Below are positions 1 to 7,737 of a DNA stretch of 11,838 bases, one piece after another. How positions within the stretch are numbered: the stretch's first letter is position 1; each line of letters opens with the position of its first letter. Source of the DNA: JANXYY01 sp035530875 (lineage in GTDB: Bacteria; Actinomycetota; Actinomycetes; Nanopelagicales; Nanopelagicaceae); assembly GCA_035530875.1 (NCBI GenBank), contig DATKUB010000078.1, forward strand, positions 1 through 11,838. Reading direction: 5' to 3'. A model generated the notes under the pieces. The model made no database searches. It saw only the letters and a program-made list of their open reading frames with translations, and was not told where the DNA came from. Position numbers and translations under genes: made by a program.

Positions 1-1002
1 CCTAAGGGCTAGTGGGACGGAGTCCGGTAAAGCAAGGGCGAGAGTTGTCACGCCCGCCTCGGCATACTCACGCATTCTTGCGGCTATCTGGTCAGCAGTA
101 CCGAGCAAAGACGTTCGGTCTAAAAACTCCATTGGAAGCGCAGCCATCGCACCTTCGTAGTCGCGGGCCAAATATTTCCGCTGAACCTCAGCTGCGGCTT
201 CTTCATAGCCCATCCGAATCGCTAAGGCGTTATAGAAGTTCTGTTCCCGACTTCCCATCCCACCGACATAGAGCGCCGCGTATGGGCGCACTAAATCGGC
301 GCAACTAGCCAAATCGGCGCCGGGTGCGATGGGAAGTGTCGCCATTATCTCGAATCCCCCGAGAGTCTTTCCCACTCTTTTGCGACCAGTTTCGATGTGA
401 TTCAACTGCTCCTTTGCAAAATCTGGAGTTAAGAAGACGGCTAACCAACCGTCTGCAATTTCGCCAGCCAATTCTAGGTTTTTAGGGCCAACGGCTGCGA
501 TCAGGATTGGGATCGATTCTCGCTCTGGATGAACCGTCAATCTCAGCGCCCGTCCAGGGCCGTCCGGGATCGGAAGAGTGAAATGAGTGCCCGAATACTT
601 CACAACTTGCTGAGCCAGCGCTAACCGAACAATTTCGACGTACTCGCGGGTCCGTCCCAATGGGGCGGCAAATGGCACGCCATGCCAGCCTTCGGACACC
701 TGCGGGCCGGAAACACCAAGACCTAGGCGGAATCGCCCGCCGGAGAGGGCATCAAGAGTCGCAGCGGTCATCGCGGTTAGCGCCGGGGTTCGACCGGGGA
801 TCTGGAAGATTGCCGATCCTAAGCCGATCTGGCTGGTCTTGGCACCGATCCAAGACAGGACCGTCGCAGCATCTGATCCGTATGCCTCGGCCGCCCATAC
901 AGACTCATAGCCAAGCCGCTCTGCTTCTAGCGCTAGTTCAATATTGGCCGCGTTGGACTTGGCGTCACCGGCCCAATATCCGAGATTTAGAGCAAGTCTC
1001 AT
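1..1002 (-). CDS. LLM-class F420-dependent oxidoreductase, C-terminus cut by window edge
   Basis: The frame is open for 334 codons from the ATG at 1002-1000 to base 1 without a stop, so only the last few residues are missing. The protein starts MRLALNLGYWAG and contains SAIFQIPGRTPALTAMTAA, DALSGGRFRLGLGVSGPQV, a segment PILIAAVGPKNLELAGEIAD and a late EFLDRTSLLGTADQIAARM. These are hallmarks of the bacterial luciferase-like TIM-barrel family, of the actinobacterial branch that uses reduced coenzyme F420 for hydride transfer. The substrate cannot be told. GGAGG (plus-strand 1009-1013) lies six bases upstream of the ATG and fixes the start. The gene is divergent from the aldo/keto reductase across a 57-bp gap, so the two promoters must share that gap. 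Family assignment is firm; F420 rather than FMN use is inferred from similarity to actinobacterial homologues. Confidence 0.9.
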   Translation of the reverse strand, partial: MRLALNLGYWAGDAKSNAANIELALEAERLGYESVWAAEAYGSDAATVLSWIGAKTSQIGLGSAIFQIPGRTPALTAMTAATLDALSGGRFRLGLGVSGPQVSEGWHGVPFAAPLGRTREYVEIVRLALAQQVVKYSGTHFTLPIPDGPGRALRLTVHPERESIPILIAAVGPKNLELAGEIADGWLAVFLTPDFAKEQLNHIETGRKRVGKTLGGFEIMATLPIAPGADLASCADLVRPYAALYVGGMGSREQNFYNALAIRMGYEEAAAEVQRKYLARDYEGAMAALPMEFLDRTSLLGTADQIAARMREYAEAGVTTLALALPDSVPLALR

Positions 1003-1059
1003 TAAGAACCTCCATTTCATACGCAGGTTAGTCGCAGCAGACCTACTAAGGTCACTTTC

Positions 1060-2016
1060 GTGGAACAACGACGCGTCGGCAAATCAGGTCTGCTGGTCTC
1101 TAGGTTGGGCCTTGGGACCATGACCTGGGGCCGTGATACAGATGAACATGAATCAGCAGACCAACTGCGAGTCTTCTTGGATGGCGGCGGCAATTTCATC
1201 GACACCGCTTCCACTTATGGCGACGGTGACAGTGAAAGAGTGATCGGCGGCTTACTCGATACCCTGGTTAAACGCAGTGACATCATTTTGGCGACCAAGG
1301 CGGGCATTGGTTTCAGAGATGGAAATCGGCTCGTGGACAACTCAAGACGAGGACTGATCGCCGAACTTGATGCCTCGCTCAGACGCCTTGGCACAGACCA
1401 TGTCGACATCTGGCAACTGCAGGCGTGGGATACCGAAACGCCGCTTTATGAAACGCTCTCCGCACTCGACTTTGCCGTCTCGTCAGGGCGGGCTAGATAT
1501 GTGGGCGTTTCCAATCTGTCTGGCTGGCAGACTGCCCGAGTTGCAACACTTCAGGAAGTCGAATCTACCAAGCCACGAATTACCTCAACGCAGAACGAAT
1601 ACTCGCTTCTGGCACGTAGTTGTGAGCGGGAAGTCTTGCAGGGGGCGAGTGCCCTGGGTCTGGGTTTCTTCGCGTGGTCTCCGCTCGGACGCGGAGTACT
1701 CACGGGCAAGTACCGGAGTGGAACTCCAGTCGATTCTCGCGGCGCCAGCCCCCATTTCGCCGGCTTCGTCTCCCCCTATCTGGACGCTAGATCGCGCAGA
1801 ATTGTGGATGCCGTCGTAGTGGCAGCCGACGGACTCGGTTTATCGCCGCTTGAAGTCGCGCTTACGTGGGTTCGCGATGCTCCGGATGTAACAAGTTCGA
1901 TTATCGGTGCCCGTACCGCTGCACAGTTACGTGGTGTTCTCATGAGCGAGAGCGTGGTCTTGCCTGCGGTTGTTCGTCAGGCACTCGACGAGGTTTCTGC
2001 TGAAGATGTCAAATGA
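1060..2016 (+). CDS. Aldo/keto reductase with His-to-Gln change in the catalytic tetrad
   Basis: 318 residues from a GTG start, giving the typical N-terminus MEQRRVGKSGLLVSRLGLGT. It is an NADPH-dependent aldo/keto reductase-like (alpha/beta)8 barrel. Tetrad positions visible are Asp48 (FIDTAS), Tyr53 (STYGDGDSE) and Lys80 (LATKAG). The fourth, normally His in a motif of the type DLYQLHxWD, reads DIWQLQAWD here, so residue 121 is Gln (codon CAG at 1420-1422). The later STQNEYSLLAR and FAWSPLGRGVLTGKY segments and the C-terminal SSIIGARTAAQL cofactor-binding segment are intact. A weak AAGG (1048-1051) precedes the GTG by eight bases. The end overlaps the helicase gene by 11 bp, suggesting one transcript. 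The family call is secure; the substrate is unknown, and the Gln may alter or reduce carbonyl reduction. Confidence 0.93.
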   Translation: MEQRRVGKSGLLVSRLGLGTMTWGRDTDEHESADQLRVFLDGGGNFIDTASTYGDGDSERVIGGLLDTLVKRSDIILATKAGIGFRDGNRLVDNSRRGLIAELDASLRRLGTDHVDIWQLQAWDTETPLYETLSALDFAVSSGRARYVGVSNLSGWQTARVATLQEVESTKPRITSTQNEYSLLARSCEREVLQGASALGLGFFAWSPLGRGVLTGKYRSGTPVDSRGASPHFAGFVSPYLDARSRRIVDAVVVAADGLGLSPLEVALTWVRDAPDVTSSIIGARTAAQLRGVLMSESVVLPAVVRQALDEVSAEDVK

Positions 2017-3892
2017 TTTGGAGGATGCATCCGAAATAAACGTCTTCTCTGCGTTTGCATTATCTGGTCTTTGGCCCGGTTTGGGAAAAACCGCGGCGCA
2101 AGTCTTGCTGCAGGCACATATCAACAGCCCCGATGATGTCACAGTAGAAAATCTCCTTGGTATTCCAGGCAATTCGAGAAAAAGAGCAGAGCGCTTGGTA
2201 CGCGCATTTCATGCATCGAACCCGATTTACCGCGTCGCTGAACAATTGATCATCGCCGGTTGTGAACCCAAGGCAGCTGCTATTGCGATCAACTCTTATG
2301 GTTCATCGGCATTTACTGTGATCACGAATGATCCGTGGTCGTTACTCGCCTGCGGTGCGCTTGATGTCCCGGCCGCCGATAAATTCGCCCTGTTCCAGTT
2401 AGATGACATTTCTCCTAGTGATTCACGGCGAGGTAAAGCACTCGTGCAGTGGGCGCTCCGACAAGGCGCTAAGGCTGGATCGACCGCGTTACCAAGACCC
2501 ACGGTTGCTCAAGCACTTGCCCGAAACCACTTTCCTGACGTAGAAGCCGCGGTGGCGGACTCGGAGCGAGATGGGCTGGTCATCGATTACGGCGACGCCT
2601 TGGCCCTAGATGTATATGCCTTTGCCGAAGAGCAGATAGCCCTTGGTCTGGTCCGGCTTGAAGAGTCCGCCTCAAAATTATGCCAACCAGAGGCAATCGC
2701 CACCGTCTCTAAAGGCCTTGACGCAGAGCAGATCGCCGCCATTGCGCAGGTTGCCCTTCATGGCGTAAGCCTTCTGACCGGCGGTCCTGGTACCGGCAAA
2801 TCTCGCACCGTAAGGGCGATCGTGGACCTCTGCAACGCACTGGATATCCAGATCGCCTTAGCTGCACCAACCGGCCGCGCCGCCAAACGTCTGGAAGAAC
2901 TCACCGATCTCGAGGCCGTCACATTACATCGTTTGCTTGGCGCCCAGGGGACGACCGGGACTTTCCTACGAGGCGAAGCCTGGCCGCTGGATGTGCAGGT
3001 TCTGGTGGTAGATGAGGCTTCGATGATCGACGCTGAACTGGCAGCTGCGCTGGTGCTGGCTATTCCGGATGGAGCTCATTTATTGCTGGTTGGAGATCCT
3101 GCCCAATTACCCTCAATCGGTCCTGGTCAATTCCTCAAGGACCTCATTGATTCAGAGGTCTTCCCAATGACCGAACTCGTCACCTTGCACCGACAAGAAC
3201 ATGGTGGCGCAATTGCCAGACTTGCCACCTCGGTTCGAAACGGTGAATTCCCGGCCGTGGCAAATGATGACCAGGAAGTTTTCGTTATTGGCACAACTAA
3301 TAGCGATGAGTGTGCTCATCGAGTCGTGCAACTCGTAACAGATTCAATTCCCCGTGCGCTTTCCATCTCCCCCAACGATATTCAGGTGCTTACTCCAATC
3401 CACCGAGGACGAGCGGGAACCGGCGCACTCAACGAGGCTCTAAAGGCGGCTTTGAATCCAGGTCCTGGCGCAGTATTCGGCTACGACATTGGGGATCGCG
3501 TCGTAGCTACTGCCAATCACCTCGACGACGGTTTTGCCAACGGCGAGGTTGGGACGGTCACCCAACTAGATGGTCGCAATGCATTGCGGGTCGATTTTGG
3601 CCAGGGGCCCTGCCTAGTGCCGGCCAAGGATTTGAGTGATCTGAAACATGGCTGGGCCGTGACCATCCACCGCTCTCAAGGATCCGAATGGCCAGCGGTG
3701 ATCGTTGTCCTGCCCGGCGAGGCTGGCAGTATGTTAAATCGACCGCTCATCTATACGGCGCTGACTCGAGCACAGCAACATTTATCGATCGTTTATGCCG
3801 GGAATCCTGGCGTTATCGCGAATGCAATTGCTAGCCTGACCGAACGACCCAGATCCAGTCGGCTCAGCCAACTAGTAAGGGAGACCAGGTGA
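2006..3892 (+). CDS. RecD-like ATP-dependent DNA helicase (RecD2/TraA type)
   Basis: 628 residues from the ATG at 2006; a TTG at 1970 in the same frame would add 12 residues but lies deeper in the preceding gene, and GAGG at 1990-1993 sits upstream of the ATG. The N-terminus carries helix-hairpin-helix-like segments (GLWPGLGKTAAQVLLQA, LLGIPGNSRKRAERLV), as in RecD2 proteins. The superfamily 1B motor follows: Walker A GGPGTGKS at 259-266, APTGRAAKRLEE, motif II DEAS at 336-339, LVGDPAQLPSIGPGQF, a GDRV segment, VTIHRSQGSEW with His555, and YTALTRA with the arginine finger at Arg588. Such enzymes unwind DNA 5'-to-3' and act in repair apart from RecBCD. The protein is somewhat shorter than Bacillus RecD2. 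It overlaps the genes on both sides (11 bp and 4 bp), so the three appear co-transcribed. The exact physiological role is not shown by sequence. Confidence 0.92.
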   Translation: MSNDLEDASEINVFSAFALSGLWPGLGKTAAQVLLQAHINSPDDVTVENLLGIPGNSRKRAERLVRAFHASNPIYRVAEQLIIAGCEPKAAAIAINSYGSSAFTVITNDPWSLLACGALDVPAADKFALFQLDDISPSDSRRGKALVQWALRQGAKAGSTALPRPTVAQALARNHFPDVEAAVADSERDGLVIDYGDALALDVYAFAEEQIALGLVRLEESASKLCQPEAIATVSKGLDAEQIAAIAQVALHGVSLLTGGPGTGKSRTVRAIVDLCNALDIQIALAAPTGRAAKRLEELTDLEAVTLHRLLGAQGTTGTFLRGEAWPLDVQVLVVDEASMIDAELAAALVLAIPDGAHLLLVGDPAQLPSIGPGQFLKDLIDSEVFPMTELVTLHRQEHGGAIARLATSVRNGEFPAVANDDQEVFVIGTTNSDECAHRVVQLVTDSIPRALSISPNDIQVLTPIHRGRAGTGALNEALKAALNPGPGAVFGYDIGDRVVATANHLDDGFANGEVGTVTQLDGRNALRVDFGQGPCLVPAKDLSDLKHGWAVTIHRSQGSEWPAVIVVLPGEAGSMLNRPLIYTALTRAQQHLSIVYAGNPGVIANAIASLTERPRSSRLSQLVRETR

Positions 3893-4083
3893 GCCTCGCT
3901 CAGACCGAGTACTACACACTCACTCTGCCGAGCACCGTCTCACGTAACGCCGTTCATCAAATACTCGTTGAAGAGGCTGAGAAGAACCACTGGACCTTAG
4001 ATAGAGTGCAGATTCTCCCTAGTGGTCGGCGCATTATTCGTCTACGAAGGCGAATAATGCGAGTGGTCCGAACCACTACCTAA
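3889..4083 (+). CDS. DUF5703-family small basic protein
   Basis: 64 residues. The GTG start overlaps the helicase stop (GTGA), with AAGGGAG at 3877-3883 five bases upstream, so it is translationally coupled. The sequence YYTLTLPSTVSRNAVHQILV, then NHWTLDRVQILPSGRRIIRL, then an Arg-rich tail matches my memory of the actinobacterial DUF5703 family: a short protein with a central HWxLDR motif and a basic end rich in LRRRIxR. Function is unknown. In other actinobacteria I recall this family beside an M20 metallopeptidase gene, as here, but I cannot check that. The last third of the gene contains an 11-bp perfect inverted repeat and a second hairpin, described separately. Confidence 0.85.
   Translation: MSLAQTEYYTLTLPSTVSRNAVHQILVEEAEKNHWTLDRVQILPSGRRIIRLRRRIMRVVRTTT
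4030..4077. repeat. Two adjacent perfect inverted repeats at a convergent gene end
   Basis: CGCATTATTCG at 4030-4040 is the exact reverse complement of 4051-4061, with a 10-base loop. Immediately after it, AGTGGT at 4062-4067 pairs with ACCACT at 4072-4077 around a 4-base loop. Both lie inside the 3' end of the DUF5703 gene, 30-75 bp from the convergent M20 gene end. They could stop transcription in both directions, but no T-run directly follows either hairpin; the nearest, TTTTT at 4098-4102, is about 20 bases on. Confidence 0.5.
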
Positions 4084-4105
4084 GTTGAGGTTCCAGGATT
4101 TTTGA

Positions 4106-5425
4106 CTAGCAGTTGCGTAGAAAATCGTCTAGAACTCGGGTGCCAAAAAGAAGAGCATCGATCGGCACTCGCTCGTCGACACCGTGAAATAGTGCAGAGA
4201 AATCGAGATCCGCCGGCAGCTTGAGTGGCGAGAAACCGAAGCCTCGAATTCCAAGATCAGCCAAAGCCTTGTTGTCCGTTCCGCCACTCATGCAATAGGG
4301 CACCAAAACCGCTTCTGGATCCTCGGCCAGAATTGCTTGGCACATCGCATCGACCATTGGCCCGTCGAAACTAGTTTCAAGCGACTTGTCACGAGTCACT
4401 GTTTCGATGCGTACATTCTCCCCGACTAACGACTTGACGGTCGAGAGCAACTCCTCCTCAAGACCAGGCAAGAACCGACCATCAATCACCGCCGATGCCG
4501 TCTGTGGAATTACGTTCGCCTTGTAGCCAGCTTCAAGCATGGTGGGGTTGGCGGTGTTTCGCAGCGTAGCGCCGATCATTCGGGCAGCCGGGCCAAGTTT
4601 GGCAACTAAGGGGTCCGGATTCTCTGGGTCGTACTCAATCTCAAGGACTTCAGCAAGTTTTTCCAGAAGCTCCTGGACCGATTTGGGTGTTCGGATCGGC
4701 CACTCGTAATTCCCAATTCTGGCAACTGCTTCCGCCAATTCGGTAATCGCATTTTCACGATTGATCATGGAACCATGGCCAGCGACGCCCTCTGCAATCA
4801 GACGCATCCAATGGATGCCCTTCTCTGCAGTCTCAATTAAGTAGAGCCTGGCACCGTTCTCCAAGGTGATCGAAAATCCCCCAACTTCGCTTACCGCTTC
4901 GTCACAGCCAGCAAAGACGTCAGGCCGGTTAGCCACCATCCAACGCGAGCCAAAAATTCCGCCGGCTTCTTCGTCGGCAAAGAAAACCAAAGAGATGTCA
5001 CGGGGCGGTTTGTAGCCAGTTCGCTGCCATGACCGAATGATGCTCAACATCATGGCGTTCATATCCTTCATATCGACAGCGCCTCTGCCCCAGATAGCGC
5101 CATCTTTGATCTCGCCACCAAAGGGGTCCACGCTCCAAGCATCGGGATCGGCCGGAACGACATCAAGGTGGCCATGCAGAACAAGCCCAGGACGGTTTCG
5201 ATCAGATCCTTCGATTCGGACTGCGACGTTCACCCGGTTCTCGCCGGAAATAATCAGTTCGGGATCCAGACCAACCTCCTTGAGCGCCGCCACGACATAA
5301 GCGGCAACCGCACGCTCATCGCCACGATCCCCGTAGTTGACACTTGGGATCCGGATGAGGTCCTGGCAGATCTGGACGACCTCATGACGAGGATCGGTGG
5401 GCTCGAATTGAAGATTTGAATTCAT
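4106..5425 (-). CDS. M20/M25/M40-family metallopeptidase (dipeptidase/deacylase type)
   Basis: 439 residues from the ATG at 5425. Zinc-site motifs are complete: HGHLDVV (His86, Asp88), GRGAVDMKD (bridging Asp118), FFADEEAGG (general base Glu152, metal ligand Glu153), SEVGG near residue 180, and a late FHGVDERVP (His414). A dimerisation 'lid' region lies between about 200 and 320, and SGGTDNKAL precedes the last ligand. The family hydrolyses peptide or acyl-amino-acid bonds in the cytoplasm; members include dipeptidases, aminoacylases and succinyl-diaminopimelate desuccinylase, and this sequence does not decide between them. No strong ribosome-binding site precedes the ATG, so the exact start is a little uncertain. 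The gene converges on the helicase/DUF5703 operon with a 22-bp gap and is divergent from the tRNA-Leu. Confidence 0.92.
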   Translation of the reverse strand: MNSNLQFEPTDPRHEVVQICQDLIRIPSVNYGDRGDERAVAAYVVAALKEVGLDPELIISGENRVNVAVRIEGSDRNRPGLVLHGHLDVVPADPDAWSVDPFGGEIKDGAIWGRGAVDMKDMNAMMLSIIRSWQRTGYKPPRDISLVFFADEEAGGIFGSRWMVANRPDVFAGCDEAVSEVGGFSITLENGARLYLIETAEKGIHWMRLIAEGVAGHGSMINRENAITELAEAVARIGNYEWPIRTPKSVQELLEKLAEVLEIEYDPENPDPLVAKLGPAARMIGATLRNTANPTMLEAGYKANVIPQTASAVIDGRFLPGLEEELLSTVKSLVGENVRIETVTRDKSLETSFDGPMVDAMCQAILAEDPEAVLVPYCMSGGTDNKALADLGIRGFGFSPLKLPADLDFSALFHGVDERVPIDALLFGTRVLDDFLRNC

Positions 5426-5454
5426 GGCTCAATCTTGGCGTAAATCTCTTGGTT

Positions 5455-5483
5455 TTGGGGGCGGAGGCCAAGGGCGGTATCCT
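5455..5483 (+). promoter_or_regulatory. Possible promoter of tRNA-Leu
   Basis: TTGGGG (5455-5460) and TATCCT (5478-5483) are separated by 17 bases and end 13 bases before the first tRNA base, which would give a leader of about seven bases. Both boxes are imperfect, so this is a weak prediction based on spacing. Confidence 0.35.
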
Positions 5484-5496
5484 GACGCGTTCACTC

Positions 5497-5580
5497 GTCC
5501 GGGTGGCGGAATAGGCAGACGCGCTAGCTTGAGGTGCTAGTGCCCGAAAGGGCTTGGGGGTTCAAGTCCCCCCTCGGACA
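5497..5580 (+). tRNA. tRNA-Leu, anticodon GAG
   Basis: A full cloverleaf can be drawn. The acceptor stem is GTCCGGG (5497-5503) with CTCGGAC (5573-5579), including one G-T pair. The D arm is built on GCG/CGC. The anticodon stem CTAGC/GCTAG encloses the loop TTGAGGT with anticodon GAG. A long class II variable arm (TGCCCGAAAGGGC) is followed by the T arm GGGGG-TTCAAGT-CCCCC. A at 5580 is the discriminator, and the next bases are CCG, so CCA is not fully encoded. It reads CUC/CUU leucine codons. Its 3' end is the integration site of the element to its right; the gene was left intact because the element supplies an identical 3' end. Confidence 0.95.
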
Positions 5581-5581
5581 C
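5560..5581 (+). repeat. Left attachment site (22-bp direct repeat in tRNA-Leu 3' end)
   Basis: The 22 bases from the last G of the T stem through the acceptor stem and one base beyond are identical to 10443-10464; the next base differs (C against A). A direct repeat made of a tRNA 3' end, with an integrase gene inside it, is the classic product of tyrosine-recombinase integration into a tRNA gene. Confidence 0.88.
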
Positions 5582-5637
5582 CGTAGTAACACTCTTTTAC
5601 CTGCGGAAACTCTTGTGAAATCGAACGCTTTTTTGCG

Positions 5638-5659
5638 TCCATCTACCGTCCATCTACCG
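5638..5659 (+). repeat. Tandem 11-bp repeats, probable integrase arm-type sites (left)
   Basis: TCCATCTACCG occurs twice head-to-tail at 5638-5648 and 5649-5659, between the att core and the end of the integrase gene. The same 11-mer recurs at the other end of the element. An 11-bp period places both copies on the same face of the helix. Position and pairing fit binding sites for the integrase N-terminal arm domain. Confidence 0.65.
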
Positions 5660-5668
5660 CATGGAAAA

Positions 5669-6862
5669 TTAGGCATGTAAGCGCGCTTCTCTCACTGCTC
5701 TAGCAACGGTCTCAGCTGCATCGTCGTGCATCGTCGGTGCTACGTGCGAATAAATACCTAACGTAATTCCGACGTTCGCGTGACCAAGACGCTCTTGCAC
5801 AAGTTTGGGATGGATACCTTCGCGGAGTGCAATCGTCGCCCAAGTGTGTCGCAGACCGTGGAGAGTAATCACCGGCAACTTCAGCCGCAGCACCTCAGTG
5901 CTAAATGCGCGCGTGATGCGGTCTGGATATAGCGGCTCTCCCGTGGGCCCGGTAAATACCAGGTTATGTTCTGCCCACGCGGAGCCCATTACGAGGCGCT
6001 GCTTCAGTTGATCCTTGCGCAGTTCGCGGAGCATTATCGCGGCATCTCGATCAAGGGAGACGGCTCGCTTGCTTGCATCCGTTTTCACAGTGTCAAAGTA
6101 AATCTTCCCGGCAATCTTTTGCACGGATTGGACGATCGATACTCTCGAAAGTTCGAAATCTACGTCGGACCAGCGCAGCCCTAATGCTTCACTGCGACGG
6201 CATCCAGTGGACGCAAGAAAGGCCCAAATTGGTCCTAGTGGGTGATCCGCACTGCCGACAAGAAAGGCCGCTAGTTCGTCTTTCTGCCAAGCCTTAGTCG
6301 CCCCTGGAGCCATTGAACGATTACGCGGTGCGTCGGCTGCATCGGCGGGATTGACCTTGATCAGACCCTTACGAGTGGCGTCTTTCAGCGCGCGCTTCAG
6401 AATCGTCGCAATGTAAGCCACGGTTCGCGGTGATAGACCGGCGCCCTTTTTCTTGTCTACGCGACCGCTCACTAGCAGTTCCGAATAGAGCCGATCCAGA
6501 TGAACCGCTGTCACCTTTTGCAATGGCAATGCGCCCAAGGCTGGCTTGATGCGTACGCGGATATTTTTCTCGTATGAGAAGAACGTGGACGGCTTCAGGG
6601 CAGGTTTGCGAATGATAAGCCACTGAGTCAACCACGATCCAAGCGTCTCCTTGCTGGGCGGCACGTAAGCGCCACTGTCAAGGTCGGACAAGATCGAGGT
6701 TAGGTAAGTCTCGGCGGCTTTTTTGGTTGAGAATCCTGAGCCAGTGGCCGGGTCGCTAATCCAGCGGCGACGACGGATTCCTTCATTATCGCGTACGTCT
6801 ACGACGACGAAGTAATTCGAATTTCTTTTAGTTGTGGGGCGTTTGATGACACTGCCTCGCAT
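5669..6862 (-). CDS. int: Tyrosine recombinase (phage-type site-specific integrase)
   Basis: 397 residues from the ATG at 6862, with GAGGTG (plus-strand 6868-6873) five bases upstream. The N-terminal part (about 1-65) resembles an arm-DNA-binding domain, with YFVVVDVRDNEGIRRRRW and later TKKAAETYL. It is followed by a SAM-like core-binding domain (about 72-170) and a catalytic domain (about 190-390). Catalytic residues are in place: Arg222 (STGCRRSEALGLRW), Lys260 (TVKTDASKR), His335 and Arg338 (LHGLRHTWA), His361 (LGHANV) and the nucleophile Tyr371 (IYSHV). It should catalyse integration at, and with a helper excision from, the tRNA-Leu site. The gene ends about 90 bp from the left att core, reads toward the tRNA, and lies 2 bp after the preceding gene, so both are probably on one transcript. 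It appears intact. Confidence 0.96.
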   Translation of the reverse strand: MRGSVIKRPTTKRNSNYFVVVDVRDNEGIRRRRWISDPATGSGFSTKKAAETYLTSILSDLDSGAYVPPSKETLGSWLTQWLIIRKPALKPSTFFSYEKNIRVRIKPALGALPLQKVTAVHLDRLYSELLVSGRVDKKKGAGLSPRTVAYIATILKRALKDATRKGLIKVNPADAADAPRNRSMAPGATKAWQKDELAAFLVGSADHPLGPIWAFLASTGCRRSEALGLRWSDVDFELSRVSIVQSVQKIAGKIYFDTVKTDASKRAVSLDRDAAIMLRELRKDQLKQRLVMGSAWAEHNLVFTGPTGEPLYPDRITRAFSTEVLRLKLPVITLHGLRHTWATIALREGIHPKLVQERLGHANVGITLGIYSHVAPTMHDDAAETVARAVREARLHA

Positions 6863-6864
6863 AG

Positions 6865-7737
6865 TTACACCTCATCCGAGCGTAGGTAACCGTCTGCTAT
6901 TACTCGGTCGATTAACTGATAGGCCCGAGTCCGACCATACCGACGGACTGGCATCTCCATGATCGCCCGAGCGGCGGTCTGTCCTACTGTGCGATCTCTA
7001 ACAGCTTGAGCGATTAGACGAAGATCATCGTCTGTAATGCGGGCTTTTTTACTACCAGCGCGCCGCTGTAATACTCGCGTCTCTGCGACTTTCAATTGTC
7101 TAGATCGATGATTGAACCAAGCGGCATAAGCGGCGACTGCCTGACCAAGTTCCTCGGCCTCAAGGAAATTCGCTAATACTTGCATGTCTCTCGGCTGTAA
7201 TGGCCGCTCTGATTTCTCAAAACTCACCCAATCACGAACGCTAAAACGATCGGTGAACAATCTAAGTGTTGAGCCTACGTCGGCGATGGGGCCAATCATT
7301 GCAACTGCCCCAAATACCTCTAACTGGTTTACAACCAAGTTGCCGGCGTCGTCTTTATCAACTATGAACCGAGCCACCACGGGATCTACGTAGAAGTAAC
7401 TTGCTTTCAAGTCGCCCGGATCCTCATCCTGCTGCCAGGTAACGCCGATGTTGACGTTCTCGCCAGTGGGGGCCATGACATCCTTCCAGCTCCCTTTGCC
7501 CACAGCGTCGCCTCTGTGCCAGATGACGCTGACGAATGGGTAAGGAAGTATGTACGAATAAGTGACACCGCCGACGGTGATCGGATATTCCGAGTACTTG
7601 CCCCCGGGATTCGGGAGGATGCCATGGTCGCCATTTCTTGTTCCTGGGTCGATGGGGCAAGAGCGACCGAATCCGCTCTTCCCTGAGTGCAGATCGACCC
7701 GCACTCTTCTGGCCGCACTGCTTAAGCAGCTGGCCAT
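6865..7737 (-). CDS. Unknown element protein with helix-turn-helix-like C-terminus
   Basis: The open frame gives up to 290 residues. I do not recognise the main part, which looks beta-rich and soluble (GGVTYSYILPYPFVSVIW, then VDPVVARFIVDKDDAGNLVV). The tail ARITDDDLRLIAQAVRD, then TVGQTAARAIMEMPVRR and TRAYQLIDRVIADGYL resembles the helix-turn-helix ends of hypothetical proteins on actinobacterial prophages. The stop is 2 bp from the integrase ATG, and its end carries the integrase ribosome-binding site, so the two are coupled; a regulator or recombination-directionality role is possible but unproven. The start is doubtful: about the first 35 residues from 7737 lie antisense to a phage-like remnant and have no well-spaced ribosome-binding site. 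The ATG at 7476, preceded by GGAAGGA at good spacing, would give a 203-residue protein. Confidence 0.65.
   Translation of the reverse strand: MASCLSSAARRVRVDLHSGKSGFGRSCPIDPGTRNGDHGILPNPGGKYSEYPITVGGVTYSYILPYPFVSVIWHRGDAVGKGSWKDVMAPTGENVNIGVTWQQDEDPGDLKASYFYVDPVVARFIVDKDDAGNLVVNQLEVFGAVAMIGPIADVGSTLRLFTDRFSVRDWVSFEKSERPLQPRDMQVLANFLEAEELGQAVAAYAAWFNHRSRQLKVAETRVLQRRAGSKKARITDDDLRLIAQAVRDRTVGQTAARAIMEMPVRRYGRTRAYQLIDRVIADGYLRSDEV

Noticed and set aside
660..1031. Plus-strand ORF of 123 codons
   Set aside because: Entirely antisense to the F420-dependent oxidoreductase, whose protein sequence is clearly recognisable; the plus product is Arg/Ser-rich and unrecognisable.
1003..1059. Defined promoters in the divergent gap between the F420 enzyme and the aldo/keto reductase
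   Set aside because: Several weak -10-like strings (such as TATGAA on the minus strand) but no pair with a good -35 box; a promoter must be there but I cannot place it.
1970..2005. TTG start adding 12 residues to the RecD-like helicase
   Set aside because: Would deepen the overlap with the aldo/keto reductase to 47 bp; the ATG at 2006 gives a normal operon overlap and a sensible N-terminus.
5625..5638. ACGC-TTTTTT-GCGT as a terminator for tRNA-Leu or the integrase
   Set aside because: Only a 4-bp stem with the T-run in the loop rather than after the stem; not a convincing intrinsic terminator.
5638..5659. Tandem repeats as a CRISPR array
   Set aside because: Only two adjacent 11-bp units without spacers and no cas genes; position fits integrase arm sites instead.
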